A stretch of 64,000 nt of DNA from Haloarcula salinisoli (GTDB lineage Archaea; Halobacteriota; Halobacteria; Halobacteriales; Haloarculaceae), in contig NZ_RKLQ01000001.1 of assembly GCF_019599405.1 (NCBI RefSeq), positions 1,178,001 to 1,242,000 on the forward strand. Direction: 5' to 3'. The position numbers and the translations under genes are program-made. Shown one piece after another: positions 17,179-26,309 of the stretch (within the stretch, counting starts at the first letter, position 1; each line of letters starts with the position of its first letter). A model generated the notes under the pieces. The model had not been told where the DNA came from. It saw only the letters and a list, made by a program, of their open reading frames with translations, and made no database searches.

Positions 17179-18270
17179 ATGACGTCTCGTCCAGCTATTG
17201 CTGTTATACTCACTTTCCTGGCGTCACTCGTCAGCCGACCGGTCCGGGCACACGTCGATTACGTGACCGAGCCGGGTGCCGAGACGAGGGACGCTGTGGC
17301 GTTCACCACCGGGGTACTGTCTGACCCGTTCAACGCGGCGCTGTTCCTCGGGAGCGGACTGGTGACGGTCGTCGGTATCGCCGCGTACCTCTACGTGCGG
17401 CCGACCATCACAGATATCGTCGTTCTACGGGACAAACTCGCCAGCTACGGCGACCTCATCCCGTGGATGCTCCGCCTCGCCGTCGGGATGCCACTCATCG
17501 GGGCCGGGTTCCAGGGGTACCTGTTTGCCCCTACCGTGACGTTCAACGTCGGTGCGAACCCGTTACTGCGCATCCTCTTTATCGGGCTGGGCTTTTTCAC
17601 GCTGTTCGGGCTCGCGACCCGTATCGTGGCGTCGCTCGGTCTGGTGACCTACGCCTGGGCGCTGGCGACCGAGCCGAGCGTCTTTCTCGCTATCGAGTAC
17701 GTCCCGCTCTTTCTCGCGCTGTTCGTCCTCGGCGGCGGGCGGCCCAGTGCCGACGATATGCTGCTCGAGGTCGCGAGTACCGACGGAAGTATATACGGGC
17801 GTATCGACCCGATTCACCACCTGAAGGCCTACCTCGACGAGCGGACGCGTCCCCTGCGTGTGTACGTCCCAGTGATTCTCCGCGTCGGCATGGGTGCGGC
17901 CTTCATCTATCTGGGCCTCGTCCAGAAGCTCGCACAGCCCTCCAGTGTGCTGGCAGTCGTCGCGAAGTACAATCTCACGGCGGTCGTCCCCGTCGACCCG
18001 GGCCTGTGGGTCGTCGGCGCTGGCATCACCGAGATAGCGGTCGGTATCGCGCTCATCGCGGGCTTCTTTACCCGCGGCATGGCCGCCACCGCGTTTATCC
18101 TGTTTACGCTGACGCTGTTTGGCCTGCCCGACGACCCGGTACTGGCCCACGTCACGCTCTTCGGAATGGTCTCCGCCGTCTTCACGCTCGGCGCCGGGCC
18201 TCTGTCCTTCGACCACTGGTACGGTCGCCCCGCAGTCGCTGACGAGGAGAGCGTCGTTCCGGCGGACTGA
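17179..18270 (+). CDS. DoxX-like multi-pass membrane protein
   Basis: A 363-residue integral membrane protein with an N-terminal signal-like helix (MTSRPAIAVILTFLASLVSRPVRA) and about eight to nine membrane segments in two halves separated by a soluble stretch (about residues 190-235, DGSIYGRIDPIHHLKAYLDERT). The C-terminal half (ILRVGMGAAFIYLGLVQKLAQPS, ITEIAVGIALIAGFFTRG) fits DoxX/SURF4-like folds. The role is unknown; DoxX relatives occur with terminal oxidases or redox proteins. ATG 17179 is chosen over 17155. Confidence 0.7.
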   Translation: MTSRPAIAVILTFLASLVSRPVRAHVDYVTEPGAETRDAVAFTTGVLSDPFNAALFLGSGLVTVVGIAAYLYVRPTITDIVVLRDKLASYGDLIPWMLRLAVGMPLIGAGFQGYLFAPTVTFNVGANPLLRILFIGLGFFTLFGLATRIVASLGLVTYAWALATEPSVFLAIEYVPLFLALFVLGGGRPSADDMLLEVASTDGSIYGRIDPIHHLKAYLDERTRPLRVYVPVILRVGMGAAFIYLGLVQKLAQPSSVLAVVAKYNLTAVVPVDPGLWVVGAGITEIAVGIALIAGFFTRGMAATAFILFTLTLFGLPDDPVLAHVTLFGMVSAVFTLGAGPLSFDHWYGRPAVADEESVVPAD

Positions 18271-18295
18271 TACGGCTGCCTAACAGTTCGCCCGC

Positions 18296-18736
18296 TCAGG
18301 CGCCGTCCCACCGGTCGAGCTCTGTCCGGTTCCCGCTGCCGTTGTAGTAGATTGTGATGGTGTCACTGGAGCCGACGCGCTGCCCCCAGGCGCCCCCCTC
18401 ACCGAGCTGGACGATAGAGCCCTCCTCGACCATCTCCGTCCGATTCGTGTTCGCCAGCTGGGACCAGTTTGCCTTCGGTTCCCCCCGAGGCCCTTCGAAC
18501 TCCAGCCGGCCAGCCTGAATCGGGTCGCCGCGGCTGTGGGTGACGAGCAAGAGCCCGCTGTCCTGGGCGTAGTCGTAGGTGAAGTTCGCCTGGGGTACCC
18601 CGCCGCTGTTATCCTCAGTGACGACGAGCACGTTCATCCCGACCACTGCCGTCACGACGACAGTCATCCCGACGAGCAGTCCGATGCCGATTGACTCGGA
18701 CATCCCACGGTCACCGTCGAGGCTACGCGCTCCCAT
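18296..18736 (-). CDS. type IV pilin-like (archaeal pilin N-domain) protein
   Basis: A 146-residue protein. After a short basic leader (GARSLDGDRG) comes MSESIGIGLLVGMTVVVTAVVGMNVLVV, the hydrophobic N-helix of archaeal type IV pilin-like proteins, with likely prepilin-peptidase cleavage after the Gly. The rest is a small beta-rich ectodomain (FTYDYAQDSGLLLVTHSRGDPIQAG), the arrangement of DUF1628-type proteins. There is no pilus assembly ATPase or membrane protein nearby, so it probably relies on machinery elsewhere. Confidence 0.68.
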   Translation of the reverse strand: MGARSLDGDRGMSESIGIGLLVGMTVVVTAVVGMNVLVVTEDNSGGVPQANFTYDYAQDSGLLLVTHSRGDPIQAGRLEFEGPRGEPKANWSQLANTNRTEMVEEGSIVQLGEGGAWGQRVGSSDTITIYYNGSGNRTELDRWDGA

Positions 18737-18790
18737 CGATATCCACACAAGGGTAGATGAATATAAAGGCTGTTCGGCCGTGGGGGTCCC

Positions 18791-19705
18791 TCAGACCGAT
18801 AGCTCTCGAACGGAGACCGCCTCGCGGCGTGTGTCGAGATTGTCGAGCGCCGGCGGCGACGTGCCTGCTCGTTCGACCAGTCGGGTCGCGATGGCGACGC
18901 CGGTCTGCAACGCCGTCGCGTCGTCCGCGCCGTCGGCCCACGCGGCGAGTGCCCCGGCGAGCAACGCGTCGCCGGCCCCGACTGTATCCACCACGTCCAC
19001 GTCGATGGCGTCGGCGTGCAGCGCCGTCGACGCCGTCGCCAGCACGACGCCGTCGCCGCCCAGCGAGGCCAGCACGCGGTCGAACCCCGCCGCTCGGAAC
19101 TCTGCCGCGGCCCGCGCGCAGCCCTCGACGGTCGAGACGTCGGCGTCGGTCGCTCGGGCCAGCTCTTCGCGGTTGGGTTTACAGAGCGCGTACCGTTCGT
19201 CGAGTGCCCGGAGCGCGTCGCCGTCCATGTCGACGACGGTATCCCAGCCACCGGCCGACGCGAGGGCGTCGACAGCGTCGGTCGTCACACCGGGGGGGAG
19301 GCTCCCGCTGACGACCACGGTATCGGGGTCGCGCTCACGGACTGTCTCGACCACCGCCGTGACCGTCTCCGCGTCGACAGCCGGTCCGTCGTGGTTGAGC
19401 TTGTACTCTGACCCGTCGGCGACGGCGGTCGTGTTCAGCCGGGTCGGCCCGTCCGCCTCGACGAACGCAGTCGATACGCCATCGGCGGTCAACCGCTCGC
19501 GGATGAACTGGCCCGTGAACCCGCCGAGGACGCCCGTGGCCACGGCGTCGGTACCCAGCGCGGTCAGGAACTGCGCCACGTTGACGCCTTTCCCGGCGGC
19601 GTCGAAGCGAGATGATTCGGCGCGCATAACCCGGTCGGGAGCCATCGGCTCGTCGAACTGCAGCGTCTGGTCGACCGCCGGGTTGAACGTCACGGTCAGA
19701 TGCAT
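18791..19705 (-). CDS. pfkB: 1-phosphofructokinase (PfkB family)
   Basis: A 304-residue PfkB-family kinase phosphorylating fructose 1-phosphate to fructose 1,6-bisphosphate. It starts MHLTVTFNPAVDQTL, the LacC/FruK-type beginning. Also visible are AGKGVNVAQFLTALG (substrate Gly motif), VVSGSLPPGVTTDA and the catalytic VDTVGAGDALLAGALAAW with Asp at the GAGD anion hole. Its ATG overlaps the glpR stop by one base (TGATG), so it is the second gene of glpR-pfkB. This matches the arrangement known in Haloferax, where GlpR represses fructose genes. Confidence 0.9.
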   Translation of the reverse strand: MHLTVTFNPAVDQTLQFDEPMAPDRVMRAESSRFDAAGKGVNVAQFLTALGTDAVATGVLGGFTGQFIRERLTADGVSTAFVEADGPTRLNTTAVADGSEYKLNHDGPAVDAETVTAVVETVRERDPDTVVVSGSLPPGVTTDAVDALASAGGWDTVVDMDGDALRALDERYALCKPNREELARATDADVSTVEGCARAAAEFRAAGFDRVLASLGGDGVVLATASTALHADAIDVDVVDTVGAGDALLAGALAAWADGADDATALQTGVAIATRLVERAGTSPPALDNLDTRREAVSVRELSV

Positions 19706-20463
19706 CAGTCGCCCCCCGTGACGACGACGTCCGCCTCGGCGAAGGCGTCGGCGAGTTCGCCCGGGAGCGCCTCGTCGGTGACGAACAGGTCTATCTCGTC
19801 TGGGTCGGCGACGGTGACGAAGCTCCGCTCGCCGAACTTCGAGCTGTCGGCCACCAGCACCACGCGCCGGGCGTTTGCCACCATCGCTCGTTTGACTGCC
19901 GCCTCGTCCTCGTCGGGGGTCGACAGCCCCGTGTCGGCAGTCACCCCGTTGGCCCCCAGAAAGAGGATATCGAAGTTTCGCTGGTCGAGGAACGACTCGG
20001 CGGCGGGCCCCACGCAGGCGTGGCTGCGCGGGCGGACGGTCCCGCCAGTCAGCTTCACGTCGACGTCCCTGTCGGCCAGTTCCAGGCCCAGTTCGGGCAT
20101 GTTCGTCACGCCGACGTAGCCGCTGTCGGGTGCGACTCGTGCGACCTCCGTCGTGGTTGTCCCGGCGTCGAAACAGACCACGTGGCCGTCGCGTATCTCC
20201 TCGCTCGCGCGGGCCGCGATGGCCTGTTTTTCCTCCAGCCGGTCGACCTCGCGCTGGTCGTATGACCGCTCTCGCCCCGCCGACGAGACGGGCACGGCGC
20301 CGCCGTGGGACCGCTCGATTCGGCCCTCTGACTCCAGGTCCTGGAGGTCACGGCGTATAGTGGCTTTCGAGAACTCGAGTTCGTCGGCCAGCGTCGCGAC
20401 CGAACAGCCGTCCTGTTCGGTCACCAGCTGGACGATGGTGCGTTTGCGCTCGGCGGGGAGCAT
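19705..20463 (-). CDS. glpR: DeoR/GlpR-family transcriptional repressor
   Basis: A 252-residue DeoR-type regulator. The N-terminal winged helix is MLPAERKRTIVQLVTEQDG...TLADELEFSKATIRRDLQDL, with the DeoR helix at about 20-45. The C-terminal sugar-phosphate sensor domain has FDAGTTTTEVAR and the GANGVTADTGLSTPDEDEAAVKRAM signature. In Haloferax the orthologue represses fructose and glucose kinase genes; the same is expected here. A possible operator lies 47-67 bases upstream. Confidence 0.9.
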   Translation of the reverse strand: MLPAERKRTIVQLVTEQDGCSVATLADELEFSKATIRRDLQDLESEGRIERSHGGAVPVSSAGRERSYDQREVDRLEEKQAIAARASEEIRDGHVVCFDAGTTTTEVARVAPDSGYVGVTNMPELGLELADRDVDVKLTGGTVRPRSHACVGPAAESFLDQRNFDILFLGANGVTADTGLSTPDEDEAAVKRAMVANARRVVLVADSSKFGERSFVTVADPDEIDLFVTDEALPGELADAFAEADVVVTGGD

Positions 20464-20509
20464 CTGTCAGCTGTTGGCCCGCCCAAGACTTAGCAGTTCC
20501 GTCCGATTC

Positions 20510-20530
20510 TGTTCGTTTTTGCTCGAAACA
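20510..20530. promoter_or_regulatory. imperfect inverted repeat upstream of glpR, candidate operator
   Basis: TGTTCG (20510-20515) and CGAAACA (20524-20530) form an imperfect inverted repeat 47-67 bases before the glpR start. Its first 16 bases match 14/16 to a site upstream of the aldolase-kinase operon (7552-7567). Autoregulation by GlpR is inferred. Confidence 0.45.
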
Positions 20531-20552
20531 GGGCCGCGATGGTCAGACTCGA

Positions 20553-21536
20553 CTACAGTTCGTCGACGATAGCGGCCGTGACGTCTTCAGTGCCGGCCTC
20601 GCCGCCCAGGTCCGGCGTCTTCGGACCGGATTCCAGCACCGACTCGACGGCGGCCCGCACGCGGTCGCCTTCCTCGTCGTAGCCCAGGTGGTCGAGCAAC
20701 ATTGCGGCCGAGAGAACCATCGCCGAGGGGTTCGCGATACCCTCGCCGGCGATATCGGGCGCGGAGCCGTGGACCGGCTCGAACAGGGCGTTCTCCTCGC
20801 CGACGTTCGCCGACGGAAGCAGACCCAGTCCGCCGACCAGCCCGGCCGCCAGGTCCGAGAGCACGTCACCGGCGAGGTTCGGACAGATGATGACGTCGTA
20901 CTCCTCGGGCGTCATGACCAGATGCATCGCCAGCGCGTCCATCAGCGCGGTGTCGTAGTCGGCACCGCGGCTGTCACCGACGGCGCTCGCGGCATCGAGG
21001 AACAGTCCGTCCGTCTCGCGCATGACGTTGGCCTTGTGCGCGATGGTCACGTCGTCGTAGTCGTTCTGTTTCGCGTAGTCGAAGCCGAACTCGGCGATTT
21101 TCTCCGAGGCGTCCTCGGTGATGACGCGGGTCAGCGTCCGAACCCCGTCGGTTATCTCGCTCTCGATGCCCGCGTAGACGCCCTCCGTATTCTCGCGGAT
21201 GAAGACGATGTCCGTGTCGGGCTGGACGGCGTCCAGGCCCGGATAGGAGCGGGCGGGCCGGACGTTGGCGAAGGAGCCGACGACCTCTCGTAGCGGGAGG
21301 ATGACGTCGGCGGCCGTCTCGCCGGCCGCGCCAAAGAGCGTCGCGTCGGCGTCGGCGGCGATATCGCGGGTCTCCTGTGGCAGCGCCTCGCCGGTCTCGG
21401 CTTTGACGGCATCGCCTGCGTCGGCCTCGACGAAGTCGAAGTCGACTGTCTCTATGGCTTCCAGTACGTCGACGGCCGCGGGCGTGACCTCCTGCCCGAT
21501 ACCGTCACCGGGGATGACCGCAATCTCGTGTGTCAT
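20553..21536 (-). CDS. leuB: 3-isopropylmalate dehydrogenase LeuB
   Basis: A 327-residue isocitrate/isopropylmalate dehydrogenase: [24 protein letters not shown] start, [14 protein letters not shown] (substrate loop), [42 protein letters not shown] and [21 protein letters not shown] (cofactor region). It performs the third leucine-specific step. The gene is normally next to leuC-leuD; here about 2.7 kb with two unrelated genes and two repeat arrays separate it from leuD. It may therefore depend on its own promoter or on read-through. Confidence 0.95.
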   Translation of the reverse strand: MTHEIAVIPGDGIGQEVTPAAVDVLEAIETVDFDFVEADAGDAVKAETGEALPQETRDIAADADATLFGAAGETAADVILPLREVVGSFANVRPARSYPGLDAVQPDTDIVFIRENTEGVYAGIESEITDGVRTLTRVITEDASEKIAEFGFDYAKQNDYDDVTIAHKANVMRETDGLFLDAASAVGDSRGADYDTALMDALAMHLVMTPEEYDVIICPNLAGDVLSDLAAGLVGGLGLLPSANVGEENALFEPVHGSAPDIAGEGIANPSAMVLSAAMLLDHLGYDEEGDRVRAAVESVLESGPKTPDLGGEAGTEDVTAAIVDEL

Positions 21537-21627
21537 GTCCCCGGAGATGCGGGCGTCCGGTGAAAATGGTTCGGTTCGGCGCCGCTACCGCTAGCGCCAG
21601 ACCGGTACGCGACGGTCTATCCTTCTT

Positions 21628-21765
21628 AGCTACGGTCCGGCCTCACGCGAGCGCCAGGCCGGCAAGCTACGGTCCGGCCTTACGCGAGCGCCAGGCCGGC
21701 AAGCTACGGTCCGGCCTCACGCGAGCGCCAGGCCGGCAAGCTACGGTCCGGCCTCACGCGAGCGC
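21628..21765. repeat. 37-bp tandem repeat, 3.7 copies
   Basis: Copies start at 21628, 21665, 21702 and 21739 (exact 37-base period; the last is truncated). Each begins AGCTACGGTCCGGCCTCACG and ends GCGAGCGCCAGGCCGGCA, with one substitution in copy 2. Within each unit CCGGCCT and AGGCCGG can pair, so every copy can form a hairpin. The last copy contains the stop codon of the PQQ-like lipoprotein gene (21754-21756). There are no spacers, so it is not CRISPR. Confidence 0.95.
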
Positions 21766-22992
21766 GACGACCTTGCGCTCGAGAGTCGCGTAGACGCGGT
21801 CACCGACTGGCGCGATGCCGAGGACACCGGGATCGCCGTCGGTTCCGAAGCGTTTCGACCATCGCTCGTCACCGGTCTCCCGGTCGAGGGCGACAGCTGT
21901 GTCTCCCGATGCCACGTAGACCGAGCGCCCGCCGACACGAGGTTGGCCGGTAACGGAGTCGCCAACCGTGTAGGGCTCGTCCCAGGCCGCGGACCCGTCG
22001 TCCCGCTGGAACGCTCTGACTCCCTCAGTGGTCGCGACGTATACCGCCTCGCTGCCGACCGCAGGTGAACCGACTACTGGGTCGGTGAGGATGTCGGAGG
22101 TCCACTCGGCAGAGCCATCGCTCTCCGCCAGCGCGACGATGACGGCGCCGTTGCGGTCCGGTTTGACGCAGTAGACGGTTCCGTCGGTGGCGACGGGAAC
22201 CGTGCTGCTGTCGAAGTCGGACTGCGTCCAGCGGAAGCCGCCGTCGGACGTGCTCCGTGCGACCAGTTGATTCTCGTCGTACTCCCGCTCCCGGTAGTGA
22301 TAGAGCGTCGACCCGCCGACCGACGGTCGGAACTGCGGCTCGCCCCAGGATTTCTCGAACCGCTTGTTCCCGTCGTGGTCGTAGGCGACGATGACGTCTT
22401 CCTCGTCCTCGGTCAGGAGATAGACGCTGTCTCCGGTCACTATCGGACTCGACATCGGCCTCCCCGGGAGGTCCGTCGACCAGGGGCTGGATCCCTCCGC
22501 GATCGCGACGAGCGAGTCCGACGTGGGAAAGTACACCGTTCCGTCCCGGAGCGCCGGTGTCGGCAGTGGGGACTGTGAACCGCCCCAGCCATAGGCCCAC
22601 TGCTGGTCACCGCTCAGTGAGACTGCCCGTATCTGGGACCCGTCGAGATACACCAGCATGTCGCCATCGACGAGTGGCGTGGTCAGGATGTCCTCGACGG
22701 ACGGCTGATCGTACACTGTTTCGAGCGACGGACTGTCTGTCGGTCCCGCCGCTTCGGGGTTCGCACTGGTGTGGCCCGCGTCGCCATCGAGCGACCGCCA
22801 CGTCCCTGGCGTCTCCATGCCACCGTCTCCGCCGTTTTCGCCGTCGTCAGTTCCGGTCGGTGTCGAGCCGTCAGTTGCCGTCGCCTCGTCGGCCGGTGAC
22901 GAGTCGCCGCTCGAGTCACCCTCGCTACAGCCAGCAAGGCCCACGACGCCGACTCCCCCAACCGTTCGCAACAGGTTCCGTCTCGTTCGCAT
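21754..22992 (-). CDS. PQQ-like beta-propeller Tat lipoprotein
   Basis: A 412-residue exported protein: MRTRRNLLRTVGGVGVVGLAGC is a Tat signal with lipobox Cys22, followed by a Ser/Thr/Gly/Asp linker (to about residue 70). The body is a PQQ-repeat propeller with recurring blades (GTVYFPTSDSLVAIA, AVYVATTEGVRAFQRDDGSAAWDEP, SVYVASGDTAVALDRETGDERWSKRF). It may be a BamB-like scaffold or bind a cofactor; no catalytic Asp/Cys pair of PQQ dehydrogenases is evident. The start at 22992 is fixed by the signal peptide. It interrupts the leuD-leuB neighbourhood. Confidence 0.82.
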   Translation of the reverse strand: MRTRRNLLRTVGGVGVVGLAGCSEGDSSGDSSPADEATATDGSTPTGTDDGENGGDGGMETPGTWRSLDGDAGHTSANPEAAGPTDSPSLETVYDQPSVEDILTTPLVDGDMLVYLDGSQIRAVSLSGDQQWAYGWGGSQSPLPTPALRDGTVYFPTSDSLVAIAEGSSPWSTDLPGRPMSSPIVTGDSVYLLTEDEEDVIVAYDHDGNKRFEKSWGEPQFRPSVGGSTLYHYREREYDENQLVARSTSDGGFRWTQSDFDSSTVPVATDGTVYCVKPDRNGAVIVALAESDGSAEWTSDILTDPVVGSPAVGSEAVYVATTEGVRAFQRDDGSAAWDEPYTVGDSVTGQPRVGGRSVYVASGDTAVALDRETGDERWSKRFGTDGDPGVLGIAPVGDRVYATLERKVVALA

Positions 22993-23160
22993 AGCTGAGG
23001 TCAATGAGCCCCGGTATGAAATACCTTGTACCCGAAAATGATGTCTGAAATATATTTCTGGTGCGGTCTCGACAGTAGCGACGCGGCCGCTGTCGACGAA
23101 CACCCCCTCTGTGAGTGTCGCTGCCCACCACCATGCGGTCTGGAGAGCCCGCTATAGTCG

Positions 23161-23805
23161 CTACCCCTCTCTGGCCAGAGCGACGCCGATATCGTGCTCG
23201 ACGAGGAGAACCACCGCTAGCGCCGCCAGGCCGACCGCCGAAGAATCGACGCCCGCCAGCCCCAGCGCCGCGAGCAGACCGCTGAACTGCTGGCCCTCGA
23301 AGACGAGCAGGAGCCACACCGTCGCCCCGACCGCCTCGACGACGCTGAACCCGGCAGTCCCGAGGTCCATGACCGTTTCGAAGGGTGCGACGCCGCGCAA
23401 GACGTTGTCCTCGACGGTGTGCTGGGGCATCAGCAACACCGCCAGTAGCGCCCCCGCGACGAGGATACCGTCGACCCCGCCCAGTCGCTGGGCGACGCCG
23501 AGCCACAGCACCCACAGCAGCGCCTCGGAACCGCTCACGGCGAAGGTCTGCTTGCCGGGGAGCGCCGAGACCGAGACGCCGTTGATAGTCGCGTCCGTGA
23601 GGACGTGTTCGAGGACCAGCCCGAGGGTGAGAACGCCCAGCCCGACGGCGGAGGCGGCGGAGATGAGCGGTGCGTCCGCGACGAGGGTCAGCCAGAGCCC
23701 CAGCGCGAGCGTCTGGACCAGTGTGAACCCGACCATCAGGAGCGTCTGCCCTGTCACACGAAACCCCGCGAGCGCCGAGCGCTCGCCGGAATCGATTGTG
23801 GCCAT
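23161..23805 (-). CDS. multi-pass membrane protein, unknown
   Basis: A 214-residue hydrophobic protein with about six membrane helices, for example TLVQTLALGLWLTLVAD, VGLGVLTLGLVLEHVL, ILVAGALLAVLLM and VGLAALAVVLLVEHDIGVAL. Two helix ends carry L(V/L)EH motifs (residues about 62-66 and 200-205), suggesting an internal repeat. I do not recognise the family. It sits with the PQQ-like lipoprotein in the segment between leuD and leuB. Confidence 0.6.
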   Translation of the reverse strand: MATIDSGERSALAGFRVTGQTLLMVGFTLVQTLALGLWLTLVADAPLISAASAVGLGVLTLGLVLEHVLTDATINGVSVSALPGKQTFAVSGSEALLWVLWLGVAQRLGGVDGILVAGALLAVLLMPQHTVEDNVLRGVAPFETVMDLGTAGFSVVEAVGATVWLLLVFEGQQFSGLLAALGLAGVDSSAVGLAALAVVLLVEHDIGVALAREG

Positions 23806-23950
23806 ACCGACCCTCCCGAGTCGGGTCTGATAGTAAGCATCCGCTTATCCGATGATAACCCGATACTGACGGCCTCCAGACCACCGGCGCCGTCCGCAAG
23901 CTACGTGGCCTGATACAGTGGCTTGACGGCCAGAAAGCGCGAGCGAGCGG
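23806..23950. other. intergenic, no gene seen
   Basis: From the start of the membrane-protein gene to the degenerate repeat array, the bases hold an AT-richer stretch near 23830-23865 that may be its promoter, and nothing else I can support. Confidence 0.5.
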
Positions 23951-24254
23951 GTATCGGTTATCGTCTGCTTTGCGAAGCAGCCGGCTACGGCTCGGTCACG
24001 AAAAGACCTCGCGGCTAATCGTCGGCCTCCGCGAAACGGATGCTTACGCTGCGGACACGCGAAGCGGTCCGCTTGCGCTCACGGCTACGCCGTTCGCGCA
24101 GTTCGAGGTCGCGTGGCGACCTCGCGGCTAATCATCCGCTTCTGCGAGGCACCTGACTAGCCTCGAACACGCAAAGCGGTTCTCGGTCCTACTCAGCTGC
24201 CTCTGCGAACCAGACGCTTACTGCTCGGCGATAAAACGCCTCGTAGCTAATCGT
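23951..24254. repeat. degenerate ~58-bp tandem array running into the leuD stop codon
   Basis: Related units start near 23956, 24013, 24126, 24186 and 24245, a spacing of 57-60 bases or twice that, with a weaker unit near 24070. The best-conserved core is GGCTAATCGTCNGCNTC; the last unit is the 3' end of leuD including its stop. Strong hairpins lie inside: CTGCTT-TGCG-AAGCAG (23965-23980) and CGAGGTCGC-GTG-GCGACCTCG (24104-24124). The array looks like old duplications of a gene end that have drifted. Confidence 0.75.
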
Positions 24255-24891
24255 CTGCTTCGACGTCCGACCGCGTCTGGTCCAGATACGGGAGGTTCGA
24301 GGCCGTCTCCTCGATGGCGTTCCGGTTGGCCTTCATCAGGGCCGTCGTGTCCCAGATGCCCTCGACGAGGGCCTTTCGCTGGGCGTCGTCGACGGAGACA
24401 CTGATTTCCTTGCCGCCAAAGCGGACCGTCTCGGCGGCGACGTCGACCTCGATATCGCCGTCGGGGTGGTCGTCGACCCACTGCTGGAGTTCGTTGATGG
24501 TCTCGTGGTCGGCCGTCAGCGTCGGAATGCCGAGCGCGAGGCAGTTGCCTGCGAAAATCTCGGCGAAGCCCTCGCCGATGATGGCGTCGATACCCCAGCG
24601 CATCAGCGCCTGCGGGGCGTGCTCGCGGGAGGAGCCACAGCCGAAGTTGTTGTTGACGACCATGACGTTGGCGTCCTGGAACCGCGCCTCGTTGAGGGGG
24701 TGGTCTTTCTCGTTGTCGTCGTCGTCGAAGCGCAGGTCGAAGAAGGCGAACTCGCCCAGCCCGTCGAAGGTGACGACCTTCATGAACCGCGCCGGGATTA
24801 TCTGGTCGGTGTCGATGTCGTTCCCGCGGATGGGGACACCGGTGCCCTCGACGTAGTCGACCTCCGGAATCTCTTCGGTCGCGTCAGTCAC
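24247..24891 (-). CDS. leuD: 3-isopropylmalate dehydratase small subunit LeuD
   Basis: A 214-residue Leu[38 protein letters not shown] (swivel-domain substrate loop) and the [11 protein letters not shown] strand. With LeuC it isomerises 2-isopropylmalate to 3-isopropylmalate. The start is the GTG at 24891 ([16 protein letters not shown]), overlapping the leuC stop by 4 bases (GTGA). A longer open frame to 25104 lies inside leuC and is not coding. The C-terminal end lies inside a degenerate repeat. Confidence 0.93.
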   Translation of the reverse strand: MTDATEEIPEVDYVEGTGVPIRGNDIDTDQIIPARFMKVVTFDGLGEFAFFDLRFDDDDNEKDHPLNEARFQDANVMVVNNNFGCGSSREHAPQALMRWGIDAIIGEGFAEIFAGNCLALGIPTLTADHETINELQQWVDDHPDGDIEVDVAAETVRFGGKEISVSVDDAQRKALVEGIWDTTALMKANRNAIEETASNLPYLDQTRSDVEADD

Positions 24892-26309
24892 GCCAAGGTC
24901 ACCTCCTTGATGTCGCGCACGTCGGAGACTTTCCCGTTGATGGCGGCGGCGGCGACCATCCGCGGGTTCATCAGGACGGTGCGGCCGTCCTTGCTCCCCT
25001 GGCGACCGACGAAGTTCCGGTTCGAGGAGCTGGCACAGGCCTCGTCGCCTTCCAGTTGGTCCTCGTTCATCCCCAGACACATCGAACAGCCGGCATTGCG
25101 CCACTCGAAGCCGGCTTCCTCGAAGATGTCTTTGAGACCCTCTTCCTCGGCAGCGCGCTGGACGCGCTGGCTGCCGGGGACGACGAAGGCACGCACGGAA
25201 TCGTCGACCTGGCGGCCCTTCACGATGCGAGCGGCACGGCGCAGGTCGGGCAGGCGGGCGTTGGTACAGGAACCCAGGAAGGCGACGTCGATGTCGTACC
25301 CTTCCATGGACTGGCCGGGCTCGACGCGCATGTGCTTCTGTGCGCGCCGGGCCGTGTCCACCTTGTCGTCAGCCAGGTCCTCGGGTGCCGGAATCGGGTC
25401 GTCGATGCCGATACCCTGGCCGGGGGTGGTCCCCCAGGTGACGACCGGGTCCAGCTCGCTGGCGTCGATTTCGACGACGTCGTCGTACTCGGCGTCCGCG
25501 TCGCTGCGGATGGACTCCCAGTAGGGCTTGAGCTGCTCGAACTTCTCGGGGTGTTCCTGGAAGTAGTCCGTCTGTTCGAGCCACTCGTAGGTGGTCTCGT
25601 CGGGGTTGACATAGCCCGCGCGAGCGCCGCCCTCGATGGACATATTACAGATGGACATCCGCCCTTCCATGTCGAGGTTCTCGATGGTCTCGCCGGCGTA
25701 CTCGTAGACGTAGCCGACGCCGCCCTCGGTGCCCAGACGGCGGATAATCTCGAGGATGATGTCCTTCGCTTCGACGCCCTCGTCGAGTTCGCCGGTGACC
25801 TCGATTTTGCGGACCTTCTGTTTCTCCATCGCGATGGTCTGGGTGGCCAGCACGTCGCGAATCTGGCTGGTCCCGATACCGAACGCGAGCGCGCCGAAGG
25901 CGCCGTGGGTGGAAGTGTGGCTGTCGCCACAGACGATGGTCTTGCCGGGCTGGGTGATGCCCTGCTCCGGCCCGATGACGTGGACGATACCCTGGTCGCC
26001 CGTCGTGGGGTCGGAGAACTGGATGCCCGCGTCGCGGACGTTCTCTTCCAGTTCGGCCATCATCCGCTCGGCCGCGTCGTCGGAGTAGGGCCGGTCCTGG
26101 TTCGCCGTCGGGACGATGTGGTCGACCGTCGCGTGAGTCAGGTCAGGGCGGGCGACCTCCAGGCCGCGCTCCTGAAGCATCCCGAACGCCTGCGGACTGG
26201 TGACCTCGTGGATGAGGTGGAGCCCGACGAACAGCTGGTCCTGCCCGTTGGGCAGGGTCGTTACCTTGTGCTGGTCCCATACCTTGTCGTACAGCGTGTT
26301 TTCACTCAT
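24888..26309 (-). CDS. leuC: 3-isopropylmalate dehydratase large subunit LeuC
   Basis: A 473-residue aconitase-family subunit binding a [4Fe-4S] cluster. Cluster cysteines are in [17 protein letters not shown] and in [14 protein letters not shown]; the active-site loop [24 protein letters not shown] is also clear. It starts [16 protein letters not shown], overlapping the small upstream ORF by 4 bases (ATGA), and overlaps leuD by 4 bases. It is part of ilvB-ilvN-ilvC-orf-leuC-leuD. Confidence 0.96.
   Translation of the reverse strand: MSENTLYDKVWDQHKVTTLPNGQDQLFVGLHLIHEVTSPQAFGMLQERGLEVARPDLTHATVDHIVPTANQDRPYSDDAAERMMAELEENVRDAGIQFSDPTTGDQGIVHVIGPEQGITQPGKTIVCGDSHTSTHGAFGALAFGIGTSQIRDVLATQTIAMEKQKVRKIEVTGELDEGVEAKDIILEIIRRLGTEGGVGYVYEYAGETIENLDMEGRMSICNMSIEGGARAGYVNPDETTYEWLEQTDYFQEHPEKFEQLKPYWESIRSDADAEYDDVVEIDASELDPVVTWGTTPGQGIGIDDPIPAPEDLADDKVDTARRAQKHMRVEPGQSMEGYDIDVAFLGSCTNARLPDLRRAARIVKGRQVDDSVRAFVVPGSQRVQRAAEEEGLKDIFEEAGFEWRNAGCSMCLGMNEDQLEGDEACASSSNRNFVGRQGSKDGRTVLMNPRMVAAAAINGKVSDVRDIKEVTLA

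Noticed and set aside
21628-21765. 37-bp repeats considered as a CRISPR array
   Set aside because: Repeats are directly contiguous with no unique spacers, and no cas genes are present.
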